A stretch of 64,000 nucleotides of DNA from UBA6522 sp965262365 (GTDB taxonomy: Bacteria > Pseudomonadota > Gammaproteobacteria > Steroidobacterales > Rariloculaceae), in assembly GCA_965262365.1 (NCBI GenBank), contig OZ253541.1, positions 2,542,001-2,606,000 of the forward strand. The letters run 5' to 3'. Position 1 is the stretch's first letter, and every line of letters begins with the position of its first letter. Of the stretch, positions 9,439 to 17,753 are shown piece after piece. The notes under the pieces were generated by a model, which saw only the letters and a list, made by a program, of their open reading frames with translations, did no database searches and had not been told where the DNA came from. Both the position numbers and the translations under genes were made by a program.

Positions 9439-11184
9439 TCAATCCGCGAACTGCATTCGATGAAGGCTGCTGTAGGTTCCGCCCCTGCTCACGAGTTCCG
9501 CATGGGTGCCCTGCTCCACGACCGCGCCCTCATTGAGCACGACGATCGAGTCTGCGCTCTCCACCGTGGACAGCCTGTGGGCGATGACCAGCGTGGTGCA
9601 GCCGGTCATCAGTGATTCCAGTGCGCGCTGTACCTTTCTTTCCGACTCGGTATCCAGGGCCGAGGTGGCTTCGTCCAGGATCAGGACCGGTGCATTCTTG
9701 AGCACCGCCCGAGCGATGGCCACACGTTGGCGCTGCCCTCCGGAGAGGAGCATGCCGCGCTGCCCTACCGGAGTGTCCAATCCCTGGGGCAGTCCGGCGG
9801 CGAATTCGGTCACGAAGGCGGCCTCTGCAGCAGCCTCCACCGCCGCCCGCGGTGCATCCGCAAGCGCGCCGAAGGCGATATTGTTGGCGATGGTGTCGTC
9901 GAAGAGCAGCACGTCCTGGCTGACCAGGCTCAGTTGACGGCGCAAGTCCCTGAGCCGATATTCGCGTGTGTCCACTCCGTCCACCAGAACCTCGCCCGCC
10001 TCCACGTCGTAGAACCGGGGCAACAATCCCACCAGCGTGCTCTTGCCGCTGCCTGATCGCCCGACGAGTGCGACGGTATTTCCCGCCGGAACCCGAAAAC
10101 CGATGTCGTGAAGCACGCGGCCCTTGGCTTCGTCGTATGTGAAGCAGACGCCGCAAAACTCCACTTCGCCTCGCGCGCGCTCCAGGCGGCGCGTCCCCGT
10201 ATCCGGTTCACCCGGCTGATCCAGCGTTTCGAACAGGGTGATACCGGCTGCGATCCCGCGCTGCAACACGGCGTTGATGTTGACGAGTCGCTTCATGGGG
10301 GTGAGCATCATTCCCAACGCGACCAGGAAACCGATGAATGTGGCGGCATCCAGTTCCTGCAAGAGCGTCTCGGAAAACGCCAGCGCGATCATCGCGGAGA
10401 CAGCGATCGTCAACGTGTATTGAGAAAGGGCATCGCCCGCTGCGCGGGTCGCGACCAGTTTCATGAACTGCTTGCGATTGCGCTCGTTAATCTCCGAAAA
10501 GCGCTGCTGCTGATGCCGTTGACCTTCAAAAACCTTGACGATTCGCGACCCGGACAGCGCTTCCTCGGTCACCCGCGTGGCGTCGCCCATGGAAGTCTGA
10601 ATCCGCGTCCCGTAACGCCTGAACGCGCGGCTCATGACAGCGACCAGCCCGGCGACGATGGGCGCCGCCAGGGCCACCATGGCACTCAGCAGGGGACTGA
10701 ACCAGATCATCGCGCCGATGAGCACGACCACGGTCAGCGAGTCGCGAATGGCAACCACCACAGCGTTGGAGATGGCCTCGGCAACCTGTTCGGTGTTGTA
10801 GGTCAGTTTTGAAACCAGCGCCCCGGAGGAGTGGTGCTCGAAGTACGAGAGGGGCAACTCCGTGTAGCGCTCGAAAATTTCCGCACGCAGATCCCTGACC
10901 ACCGATCGCCCCAGCCAACCAAGCCCATAGACAGCGATGAAGTCCACCGTCGCTCGAACCACAAACGTGATGAACAACAGAAATGGGATAAGCAGCGAGC
11001 CGGTGCCGCGGCCATCGGACTCCAGGACTTCCACCACCTGGCTCATCAGGAACGGTACCACCGCGTTGGAACCGGCGGCGGCGATCATTGCCACCAGCGC
11101 GATCGGAAGCACCTTCCAGTGAGGCGCCACATAGCTCAACAGGCGCCGGTAGACCAGCATGACTTGGGGGCGGGAATGCGGCAT
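9439..11184 (-). CDS. msbA: Lipid A export ABC transporter MsbA
   Basis: Homodimeric half-transporter flipping lipid A-core across the inner membrane. It has six transmembrane helices in the first 300 residues, then an ATPase with Walker A GRSGSGKSTL, signature LSGGQRQRVAIARA, Walker B VLILDEATSALD and the switch His in VIAHRLSTVE. I take the start at MPHSRPQ (11184); the frame is open to an ATG at 11220, and MLVYRRLLSY a few residues later is another option. The length of about 580 residues is normal. It lies 51 bases upstream of lpxK. Confidence 0.95.
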   Translation of the reverse strand: MPHSRPQVMLVYRRLLSYVAPHWKVLPIALVAMIAAAGSNAVVPFLMSQVVEVLESDGRGTGSLLIPFLLFITFVVRATVDFIAVYGLGWLGRSVVRDLRAEIFERYTELPLSYFEHHSSGALVSKLTYNTEQVAEAISNAVVVAIRDSLTVVVLIGAMIWFSPLLSAMVALAAPIVAGLVAVMSRAFRRYGTRIQTSMGDATRVTEEALSGSRIVKVFEGQRHQQQRFSEINERNRKQFMKLVATRAAGDALSQYTLTIAVSAMIALAFSETLLQELDAATFIGFLVALGMMLTPMKRLVNINAVLQRGIAAGITLFETLDQPGEPDTGTRRLERARGEVEFCGVCFTYDEAKGRVLHDIGFRVPAGNTVALVGRSGSGKSTLVGLLPRFYDVEAGEVLVDGVDTREYRLRDLRRQLSLVSQDVLLFDDTIANNIAFGALADAPRAAVEAAAEAAFVTEFAAGLPQGLDTPVGQRGMLLSGGQRQRVAIARAVLKNAPVLILDEATSALDTESERKVQRALESLMTGCTTLVIAHRLSTVESADSIVVLNEGAVVEQGTHAELVSRGGTYSSLHRMQFAD

Positions 11185-11438
11185 CTGGCGCCCGATTATC
11201 AGCGACTTGCGGCCCCGCACTATAGCGCGCGCCCCGTACGCTCACAATGAAACGACCCGAAACGCGGCAAGCATTGACCGGCATCATTTGTCGATGCGGG
11301 CCAGCATCCCACGCCTTGCCGGACAGGCGTTGGCAGCCGCAAATGCAGGCAAATCGTCGGCGTTCCAATATCGACGCTGCTGGCGCAGTCGGACCCCACG
11401 CAAGCACCAACAATACCGCAGCCGAGAGCCCATTCGAC

Positions 11439-12097
11439 ATGCTCATCGACGAGTTCTGCGGGACAAGGGGCAATTTTCTGGTGTTATGCGACGGGGCGAA
11501 GCATGAGGATATCTATTTTATCTTCGCGCGATTCTGCTTCGGGGGGCAGCGCCACACGGAACTTGAGCGGGAGTACTTCAAGGGCTACCAGGCCGTGGAC
11601 GAACGTCTCCCGCGAATCAGGAAGCTGCCTGACAGCGAGTTGGCGCCCGTGCACGCTCTCTTCAGCAAAGAGGAGATGAGCACGTCGGTGATCTACAACA
11701 AGCTGTTGCCGCGCATCGACATGCGGGACGGCCTCACCGTACGCCTCGACGGACCGCGCGGCTCGTGCTGCACGTCAGCCCCGTCAGCGAAGATGAGGCG
11801 GGTCAGCCCACGAGCAAGTTTGGCGCGCTCGTGCTGGTGGTCGATCCTGACGACCGAACAAACATCGATCTGGAGAGAGTGGGAGCAGTTCTTGGTTTGA
11901 CACCTGCGCAGAGCCAGGTGGCCGTATCGCTGGCGCAGGGCAAGACCATCCGAGACATTGCCATGGAGACGGGGCGAAGCCAGACAACCATTCGGTGGCA
12001 CATCCGGCACATTTTTGCCAAGCATGGCCTCTCACGGCAAGTGGAACTCGTTCAGTTGCTGACCTCACTGGCGAGCATTCCGAGTCTGCGCCAATAA
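11439..12097 (+). pseudogene. LuxR-type transcriptional regulator, frameshifted
   Basis: The first frame (FMLIDEFCG at 11439, through PDSELAPVHALFSKEEM and VRLDGPRGS) matches the middle of a large LuxR-like regulator family. After about 11760 the homology continues in another plus frame (LVLHVSPVSEDEAGQ, LGLTPAQSQVAVSLAQGKTI, TIRWHIRHIFAKHG). That part is a complete LuxR C-terminal helix-turn-helix, ending at 12097. A one-base indel near 11755-11765 separates the two. About 100 N-terminal residues of the family are also missing or unrecognisable upstream. The gene sits directly beside the junction with the conjugation operon. Confidence 0.72.
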
Positions 12098-12293
12098 GAC
12101 CCTTTATGGCTGAGTTCGGTCCTGCGAGGTTGGGTCCTGTCGGATGAGACCCGGGCTTGAGAGCTTTTCGGGTATACAGTTGGCGTCAAAGAAGGGCGCG
12201 CAACTTCAGCAGAGCCTGAGGATGCCTCCGACAGACAAGTAGGCTGCGCCTGGCCCATCGATTTGAAGCCACGCATCGTACGTTCGCGCTGCC
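12098..12293. other. Left junction between chromosome and conjugative element
   Basis: A non-coding 196-base stretch between the broken LuxR gene and the first recognisable tra sequence. Since traW begins here only in its C-terminal part and everything upstream of traW is absent, an element boundary or deletion scar must lie within about 12100-12290. I see no tRNA end or clear direct repeat that would mark an att site. Confidence 0.5.
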
Positions 12294-12506
12294 GTGTCGG
12301 CTCGTGTGCACGGGCGCCCGTTCTACTTCGACCAGACCGGCGCGCTCACCGAGCGGTTCGGGCTTCGGGCCACCCCGACGCGGGTCCGCCAGGAGGGGCT
12401 GAAGCTGCGGATCACCGAGGTTCCGCTGGACGAGAACGGCCGCGAGATCCCCCTGCGTGAAAACACCATTGGCGATTCCCTTTCCAACGAGGACCTGAAT
12501 CCATGA
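12294..12506 (+). pseudogene. traW: TraW C-terminal fragment
   Basis: TraW is a periplasmic F-pilus assembly protein of about 210 residues. Only the last 70 or so are present: GRPFYFDQTGALTERFGLRA, then TPTRVRQEGLKLRITEVPLD, the typical thioredoxin-like C-terminus shared with TrbC. The frame can start at a GTG (12294) but the N-terminal half and signal peptide are missing. It overlaps the traU start by four bases, the normal operon arrangement, so the right side of the operon is undisturbed. Confidence 0.75.
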
Positions 12507-13525
12507 ACGTTTTCCGGAACCTTTTGAAAGCGTGTCGGCTGCTCGTTGTGGCGCTGCTGGGCGCGGCCCTGCTTCTGCCGGGCGCAGCCCTGGGCCAGAC
12601 CTGCACCGGGCGATTCGTCAATCCGCTCACCGATGTGTGCTGGGAGTGCCTCTTTCCGATCTCAATCGGGGCCTTGGGCATCGGCGCGGCGGCCGGCGCG
12701 CCGGACACGCCGAACCCGCCTTCTCCGCTGTGCTACTGCGGCACCCCCATCCCGAGGCTCGGGCTCACGGTGGGGATGTGGGAGCCGGCGAGACTGATCG
12801 ACGTGTCGCGTGTGCCGTACTGCTTCTCGAACCTGGGCGGGCTCACCGTCGATCCGGGCGTGGGTGCTGCGCGCGGCAGAACCGGGTCTTCAGGAGGCGA
12901 TGGCGCGTCCAGCTCGACATGGCACGTCCACTACTACACCTACCCCCTGCTGTCCTGGATCGGCGCATTGCTCGATCTGGGCTGCATGGAAGCCGGTGGG
13001 CTGGACATCGCCTGGGTCTCGGAACTGGATCCCACCTGGAATGACGAAGAACTCTCGTTTCTCTTGCACCCCGAGGCAGTGCTGTTCACAGGGCTGCCCG
13101 CGCAAGCGGCCTGCGCGGCCGATTGCGCGGCGGCCTCCGCGGGACTGCCGCTCGATGGCCTGTTCTGGTGCGCCGGTTGCCAGGGCGGGATGTATCCCCT
13201 GACGGGGACTGTGAGCGCGCACGTGGGAGGCGTGCAGGCCTCGCTGCTCGCGGCCGAGCGGATGGTGTTCCGGCTGCACCGGCTTGGGCTGGCGTGGGGA
13301 ACCTCCGGTGCCGCGGCGCTTTGCTCCCCCTATCCCATGCCGATCATCAAGAAGTCCCAATACCGCTGGCAGATGAGCCAGCCCGTCCCCGCCACGGCCC
13401 CGCTCCTGGGCTGCAACCCAACCGGACGCTCGTCCGTGCTCTGGGAATCGCTCCGGGAGTTGCCCGTCTCTGGCGAGAATTTCGGGTACCTCCTCTGGAG
13501 GAAACGGAACTGTTGTGTCTTGTGA
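12503..13525 (+). CDS. traU: Conjugal transfer protein TraU
   Basis: Periplasmic protein of F-type conjugation needed for DNA transfer and pilus function. It has 340 residues with a signal peptide (ending near ALGQ). Conserved Cys-rich motifs follow: TCTGRFVNPLTDVCWECLFP, PLCYCGTPIPRLGLTVGMWEP and DVSRVPYCFSNLGG. WCAGCQGGMYPLTG and KKSQYRWQMSQPVP follow near the end. It overlaps the traW fragment and precedes trbC by a 10-base overlap or gap, depending on the trbC start. Confidence 0.94.
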   Translation: MNVFRNLLKACRLLVVALLGAALLLPGAALGQTCTGRFVNPLTDVCWECLFPISIGALGIGAAAGAPDTPNPPSPLCYCGTPIPRLGLTVGMWEPARLIDVSRVPYCFSNLGGLTVDPGVGAARGRTGSSGGDGASSSTWHVHYYTYPLLSWIGALLDLGCMEAGGLDIAWVSELDPTWNDEELSFLLHPEAVLFTGLPAQAACAADCAAASAGLPLDGLFWCAGCQGGMYPLTGTVSAHVGGVQASLLAAERMVFRLHRLGLAWGTSGAAALCSPYPMPIIKKSQYRWQMSQPVPATAPLLGCNPTGRSSVLWESLRELPVSGENFGYLLWRKRNCCVL

Positions 13526-13535
13526 GCACGCCCGA

Positions 13536-14264
13536 ATGAACCCAACGCAAGTCACCACGACCGTGGCGATGCTCTGCGGATGGTGCGTCTGCGCGAGCGG
13601 TCAACCATCCACTCCGGACATAGAACCTAGCGACGCCGAGGCGGACGCGCAGGCACTGGTGGATGCAGTGCTGGGCCAGTCCGTCGACGAGACGCTGGCG
13701 GAGGAACATGAGGTGCTCGCGGCCTGGGCGCGGACAGTCATCGACCAGGCGCTGACGCGCGGCACTGAGGGCAATGGTCCTGTGCTTGCGGGCGAATCGA
13801 TGGCGCCGGCGGTGGCACAAGGGCTCTCGGGAGCCGGGGCGAATACGGCCGAGGTGCTGGTGTTCATGAGCCTGGCGGTGCCGGAGCCGAGTTGGCGGCA
13901 ATGGAGCCGGCAAGCGGCGCGGATCGGCGCACCGATGCTGCTTCGCGGCGTCGCCGAAGGCGGATTGACGGCGACCGTAAACCGGATCGCGGCACGGCGT
14001 GCGGACGACGGAGCGGGCGCGGGAATCGACCCAAGGATGTTCCGGCTTTTTCGGATCGGCTCGGTTCCAGCCGTCGCGGTGGTGCCGGGCGGCGTGCCCC
14101 CATGCACGAGTCCCGGCTGCTCGAGCGACGCCGCCCCGCCCCACGATCTGGTGACGGGCAACGTGGGATTGGCCGGGGCGCTTGAAGCCATCGCAAGCGA
14201 AGGCGGACCGGGACGTGAAACAGCCACGCGGCATCTGGCCGTGTTGAGAGGAGAGATGAATTGA
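13536..14264 (+). CDS. trbC: F-type pilin assembly protein TrbC
   Basis: Periplasmic thioredoxin-like protein needed for F-type pilus assembly. The start at MNPTQ (13536) gives a short signal peptide ending near CASG; an upstream start at 13515 overlaps traU. The family core is VLVFMSLAVPEPSWRQWSRQ, AARIGAPMLLRG and FRIGSVPAVAVVPGG. A long Glu/Asp-rich N-terminal segment precedes the core. The stop TGA overlaps the TTG start of traN. Confidence 0.88.
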   Translation: MNPTQVTTTVAMLCGWCVCASGQPSTPDIEPSDAEADAQALVDAVLGQSVDETLAEEHEVLAAWARTVIDQALTRGTEGNGPVLAGESMAPAVAQGLSGAGANTAEVLVFMSLAVPEPSWRQWSRQAARIGAPMLLRGVAEGGLTATVNRIAARRADDGAGAGIDPRMFRLFRIGSVPAVAVVPGGVPPCTSPGCSSDAAPPHDLVTGNVGLAGALEAIASEGGPGRETATRHLAVLRGEMN

Positions 14265-15364
14265 AGGATCGGGGGACAACAAGAAGGCGACGCCATGCGT
14301 CATTGGCGCTTCCATGGCTGTGCTTGCTGCTCGGCGCAACCGCCGTGGCGCAGGAACCGAACCAGGCGGCAAAAGCCGCCGCGCAAGCCGTCGGGGCCGC
14401 GGGCCAGACCGCCGCGCGCGCAGTGGCACGCGATGCGAGCCAGCCGCTGAACGTGCCCGGTTACGAGGGCACGGACCGGCCCGAAGCCGATCACACGGCG
14501 GCCGGGATGGAGACGGCGGCTCGCCGGGCACTGGCGGACCCCAACGACGCCGGGGGCGCCGTGGGGACGTTCGTGGTGGAGGGCACGGTGTCTCGTCCAG
14601 ACGTGGACCTGTCCGCCACGGACCCGGAAATCCGGCGCGCCGACACGGTAGAGAACACTCCGAACGCTCCGGCGTGGCGGGCCGACGGCCTCGCCTCGGG
14701 CTCGGTGCGCCAATGCGCCGCGGATCTCGCCGATGCCGGTCGGGCCGGGCGCTGCGGCGGCGTCACGTACTGCGTCGGCGCCGGCTGCGAACGCGTCGAC
14801 ACGCCGGCCAACACGGGGTTCGTGCGCGCGGCCACGCAGCTCAACATGGTCATGGAGATGGGCGGGGATGAATTCGACCGGGGGAACATGAGCATCTTCA
14901 CGGGCGAGCACCGGGCCTGCCCCATCCGGTTTCTGGGCGGGCAGAACTGCTGCACCGACTCGGGCGTGATCCTCGAAGTGGGACTCGCCAGTTGCACCGT
15001 GGAGGAAGAGGAACTTGCCGAGGCCCGGGCCGCGGGCGTGACCCACTACCTCGGGGAATACTGCGCGAAACGCATCCTCGGGCTCTGCCGCAGGCGCGAC
15101 CGGGCCTGGTGCGTGTTCACGTCCGAACTCGGGCGGATTCTGCACGAACAGGCCCGCCCGCAACTCGGGATGACCTGGGACGACTGCCGCGGATTCACCA
15201 TCGCGGAGATCCAGCGGATCGACTTCGACCGGGTCGATCTGTCGGAATTCACCGACACGCTGCTCGACACCAGCCAAGCGCCGGGGATTTCACTGCCCGA
15301 CGCAGGATCGACCGGCGCGACGATGCGCGAGCGGATCGGCCGGTACTACGAGCGGAATGATTGA
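14261..15364 (+). CDS. traN: Mating-pair stabilisation protein TraN
   Basis: Cys-rich outer-membrane protein contacting the recipient surface in F-type conjugation. It starts at TTG 14261, just after a strong AGGAG site (GAGAGGAGAGATGAA), and overlaps the trbC stop by two bases. A signal peptide (LALPWLCLLLGATAVAQ) leads into an Ala-rich region and then Cys motifs CGGVTYCVGAGC, FLGGQNCCTDSG, YCAKRILGLCRRRDRAWC and GMTWDDCRGF. At 367 residues it is shorter than F TraN (about 600), as in many chromosomal elements. Confidence 0.88.
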   Translation: MKDRGTTRRRRHASLALPWLCLLLGATAVAQEPNQAAKAAAQAVGAAGQTAARAVARDASQPLNVPGYEGTDRPEADHTAAGMETAARRALADPNDAGGAVGTFVVEGTVSRPDVDLSATDPEIRRADTVENTPNAPAWRADGLASGSVRQCAADLADAGRAGRCGGVTYCVGAGCERVDTPANTGFVRAATQLNMVMEMGGDEFDRGNMSIFTGEHRACPIRFLGGQNCCTDSGVILEVGLASCTVEEEELAEARAAGVTHYLGEYCAKRILGLCRRRDRAWCVFTSELGRILHEQARPQLGMTWDDCRGFTIAEIQRIDFDRVDLSEFTDTLLDTSQAPGISLPDAGSTGATMRERIGRYYERND

Positions 15365-16202
15365 GGATCGCCCGATGAGTCGCAGGTCATACAGTTATAT
15401 AGGGGCCGTTGCTGCTGTCCTGGCGCTGCTCCTGCAGCCGGGATCGCCGCCCGCAGGGCGGGAATGGCATTCCTGGTGCGGTGAACCGGGATCGGACCGG
15501 TCGCTCGGCTGGCATTTCTATTGCGATCGGGCCGAGGTGACGGAGCCGGAACCCGGGGCTGCGCCGGACGCGCCGGTCCCGGCCCGGTCACGACTCTCGG
15601 CGACCGAGGAGATCGAGCGGATGCGGCACGATCTCGAAGAATCGCGCGCGGCCGCGATCCTCGAACCGACGCCGGAAAACGTCGCCGCCTACCTCTACCT
15701 GCAGCAGGCATCCCTGCAACGCGCCTCGACCTTTTCGGACGTGTTCCGGCGGGTGGTCTGGTCGACGCCCGAACTCGACTACACGCTCACCCGCCCGGCC
15801 GGGGCGCTCGCCAAGCAACTCTGGTCCGACGAGCGGCTGGCGGCACAGCACGAGGCGTTGGCCAATCTGGGCGACCGGTACGGATTGATATACCTCGGCG
15901 ACGCGCAGTGCGCCGGTTGCCGGGTGTTTGGGCCGCTGTTGCGTGCCTTTGCGATCCGTCATGGCCTGGACGTGCTCGCGGTGTCGCTGACGGGCGAGGA
16001 CCTGGAAGGCTGGCCCGAAGCGGTGCCGGACAACGGCCGCGCCGCACAGCTCGGGCTTGCAGGGTCGCCGGTGCCGGCGGTGGTGCTGTTCGATACCGAG
16101 ACCGGACAAGTCCAACCGGTGTCGTTCGGCGTGGTGGCCGAGGACCAGCTCGCCGAACGGATCTATGCACTCACGGCGCTGGAGGTGGGCGATGACTATT
16201 GA
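15357..16202 (+). CDS. traF: Conjugal transfer protein TraF (thioredoxin-like)
   Basis: Periplasmic F-pilus assembly protein. It has a signal peptide (YIGAVAAVLALLLQPG), the region ERMRHDLEESRAAAILEPTP, YLQQASLQRASTFSDVFRR and a C-terminal thioredoxin fold with a CAGC motif (YLGDAQCAGCRVFGP), cis-Pro in SPVPAVVLFD. The length of 281 residues is usual. MSRRSYS at 15375, behind GAGGATCGCCCG, is an alternative start. It overlaps traN and traH. Confidence 0.92.
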   Translation: MIEDRPMSRRSYSYIGAVAAVLALLLQPGSPPAGREWHSWCGEPGSDRSLGWHFYCDRAEVTEPEPGAAPDAPVPARSRLSATEEIERMRHDLEESRAAAILEPTPENVAAYLYLQQASLQRASTFSDVFRRVVWSTPELDYTLTRPAGALAKQLWSDERLAAQHEALANLGDRYGLIYLGDAQCAGCRVFGPLLRAFAIRHGLDVLAVSLTGEDLEGWPEAVPDNGRAAQLGLAGSPVPAVVLFDTETGQVQPVSFGVVAEDQLAERIYALTALEVGDDY

Positions 16203-17730
16203 ACAAATGAGACGCGCTGCCAATGTGATCGGCGGCGACCAGCGGCCGCGCGCACCGGGACGTCTTCAGGCAGCCTGTCGGCCGCGAAGGCTGCATTGCG
16301 TCAACGCCGGCGCAAGCGCCCTGTTGGGTGCGGTCCTGGCCGTCGCCACCACTTGGCTGGCGGGCGCAAGCCCCGCGAGGGCGGATGTGCTCTCGGAGAT
16401 GCAGCGCTTCTGGGACGGTGCCGCCGTGAACACCACCGGCCCCACCGCGTTCGAGGGCCAGGCCTCCGGGCACTGGACGCTCGGCAACCTGTATCTGCGC
16501 GCACCGGTGCAGTCGGAACGCATCGGCACTGTCAGTCTCCCCTCGTTCCGGGCCGGCTGCGGTGGCATCGACGCGTTCGCCGGCTCGTTCTCGTTCATCG
16601 ACTCCGACCAGCTCGTGGCGTTCGGCCGGGGCATCGCCCAGAACGCCACGGGGTTCGCGTTCGAGCTTGCGCTCGAAACGATCTCTCCTGTCATTGCCGA
16701 GACCATGAGCAAGCTACGGGCGCTGGCGAACTGGGTCAACAACCAGAGCATCAACTCCTGCGAGATGGCCCAGTCGCTCGTGGGTGCGGCCTGGTCCACC
16801 AACGACCGTGCGAGCGGGGCCATCTGCGCCGCCATCGGGACATCGCAGGGCATCTTTTCGGACTACGCGGCCGCGCGGCACGGCTGCGGGTCGGGTGGAC
16901 AACGGTATTCGACACTGGCGGCTGCAACGGGCGAACTGGCTGACCAGGCCCCGGTAAACGTCAACTACGCTTGGGAGGCGGTGCAGGGTTCGGCGTTTCT
17001 CTCGGCGGACCAGGCGTTGGGGGAATTCGCGATGTCGATCACCGGCACGGTCATCGTGACCGCGCCCGTGACGGACGGGTCCACGGATACCCCGGAAGTG
17101 CGGGTGCTGGAGGCGCTGGCACTCGACCGCGAGGTCACCGAAATCCTCATGGAAGGCGGAGGCGACCTGCCGGTCTACGCCTGCGATACGCCGGTGGCGT
17201 GCCTGAACCCCACGCTGGGTCGTGTCACGATCCCGGCGGCTCAGGGGTTCAGGGCGCGCGTCGCGGGCCTGCTCGGGGATCTCGTCGAAGCCGTGAGGAA
17301 CGACACGGTGCCTGCGCCCGACGCGCTCGGGCTCGTCAATCTCACCACGCTGCCCGTCTACCGGGTCATCAACGCGGCCGCGGCCTACCGAGGCGCGGTG
17401 ATCGATCAGGAGGTGGACGCACTCGCCGAAGCCGTGGCGCTCGATGTGTTGCAGGTGTGGATCTCGGACCTGCACCAAACGATCGAGGCCCGCGCGGGGA
17501 CGCTCGACAGCGCCGACGGGGCGCAGCTCGAACGCTGGAGAGACACGCTGCGGGAAAACCGGATCGCGTTGAGCACGCACCGCCAGGAAGGACTGCAACG
17601 GTTCAACACGGCGCTCGCGGTGGTCGAAAAACTCCGTCTCATCGAAACCGAGCTCGCGGGCGCGCTGTCGGCGGACCTGCGTGCCGCGCTCGCGTTTTCC
17701 CGCGGCCAGGGCGGGGTCGGCGGGCGATAG
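16192..17730 (+). CDS. traH: Conjugal transfer protein TraH
   Basis: Envelope protein of the F-type secretion apparatus. The start at 16192 overlaps the traF stop; the frame upstream to 16057 is antisense-like shadow. The first 60 residues carry a signal segment (ALLGAVLAVATTWLAGASPARA). Family motifs are SLPSFRAGCGGIDAFAGSFS, NWVNNQSINSCEMAQSLVG and NYAWEAVQGSAFLS. It is 512 residues long, slightly over F TraH (about 458). Confidence 0.93.
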   Translation: MTIEQMRRAANVIGGDQRPRAPGRLQAACRPRRLHCVNAGASALLGAVLAVATTWLAGASPARADVLSEMQRFWDGAAVNTTGPTAFEGQASGHWTLGNLYLRAPVQSERIGTVSLPSFRAGCGGIDAFAGSFSFIDSDQLVAFGRGIAQNATGFAFELALETISPVIAETMSKLRALANWVNNQSINSCEMAQSLVGAAWSTNDRASGAICAAIGTSQGIFSDYAAARHGCGSGGQRYSTLAAATGELADQAPVNVNYAWEAVQGSAFLSADQALGEFAMSITGTVIVTAPVTDGSTDTPEVRVLEALALDREVTEILMEGGGDLPVYACDTPVACLNPTLGRVTIPAAQGFRARVAGLLGDLVEAVRNDTVPAPDALGLVNLTTLPVYRVINAAAAYRGAVIDQEVDALAEAVALDVLQVWISDLHQTIEARAGTLDSADGAQLERWRDTLRENRIALSTHRQEGLQRFNTALAVVEKLRLIETELAGALSADLRAALAFSRGQGGVGGR

Positions 17731-17753
17731 TGCCGCCATAACGGTGGAGCGGG

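Noticed and set aside
13347..14531. 394-residue frame opposite traU/trbC
   Set aside because: Antisense shadow; Arg/Pro-rich.
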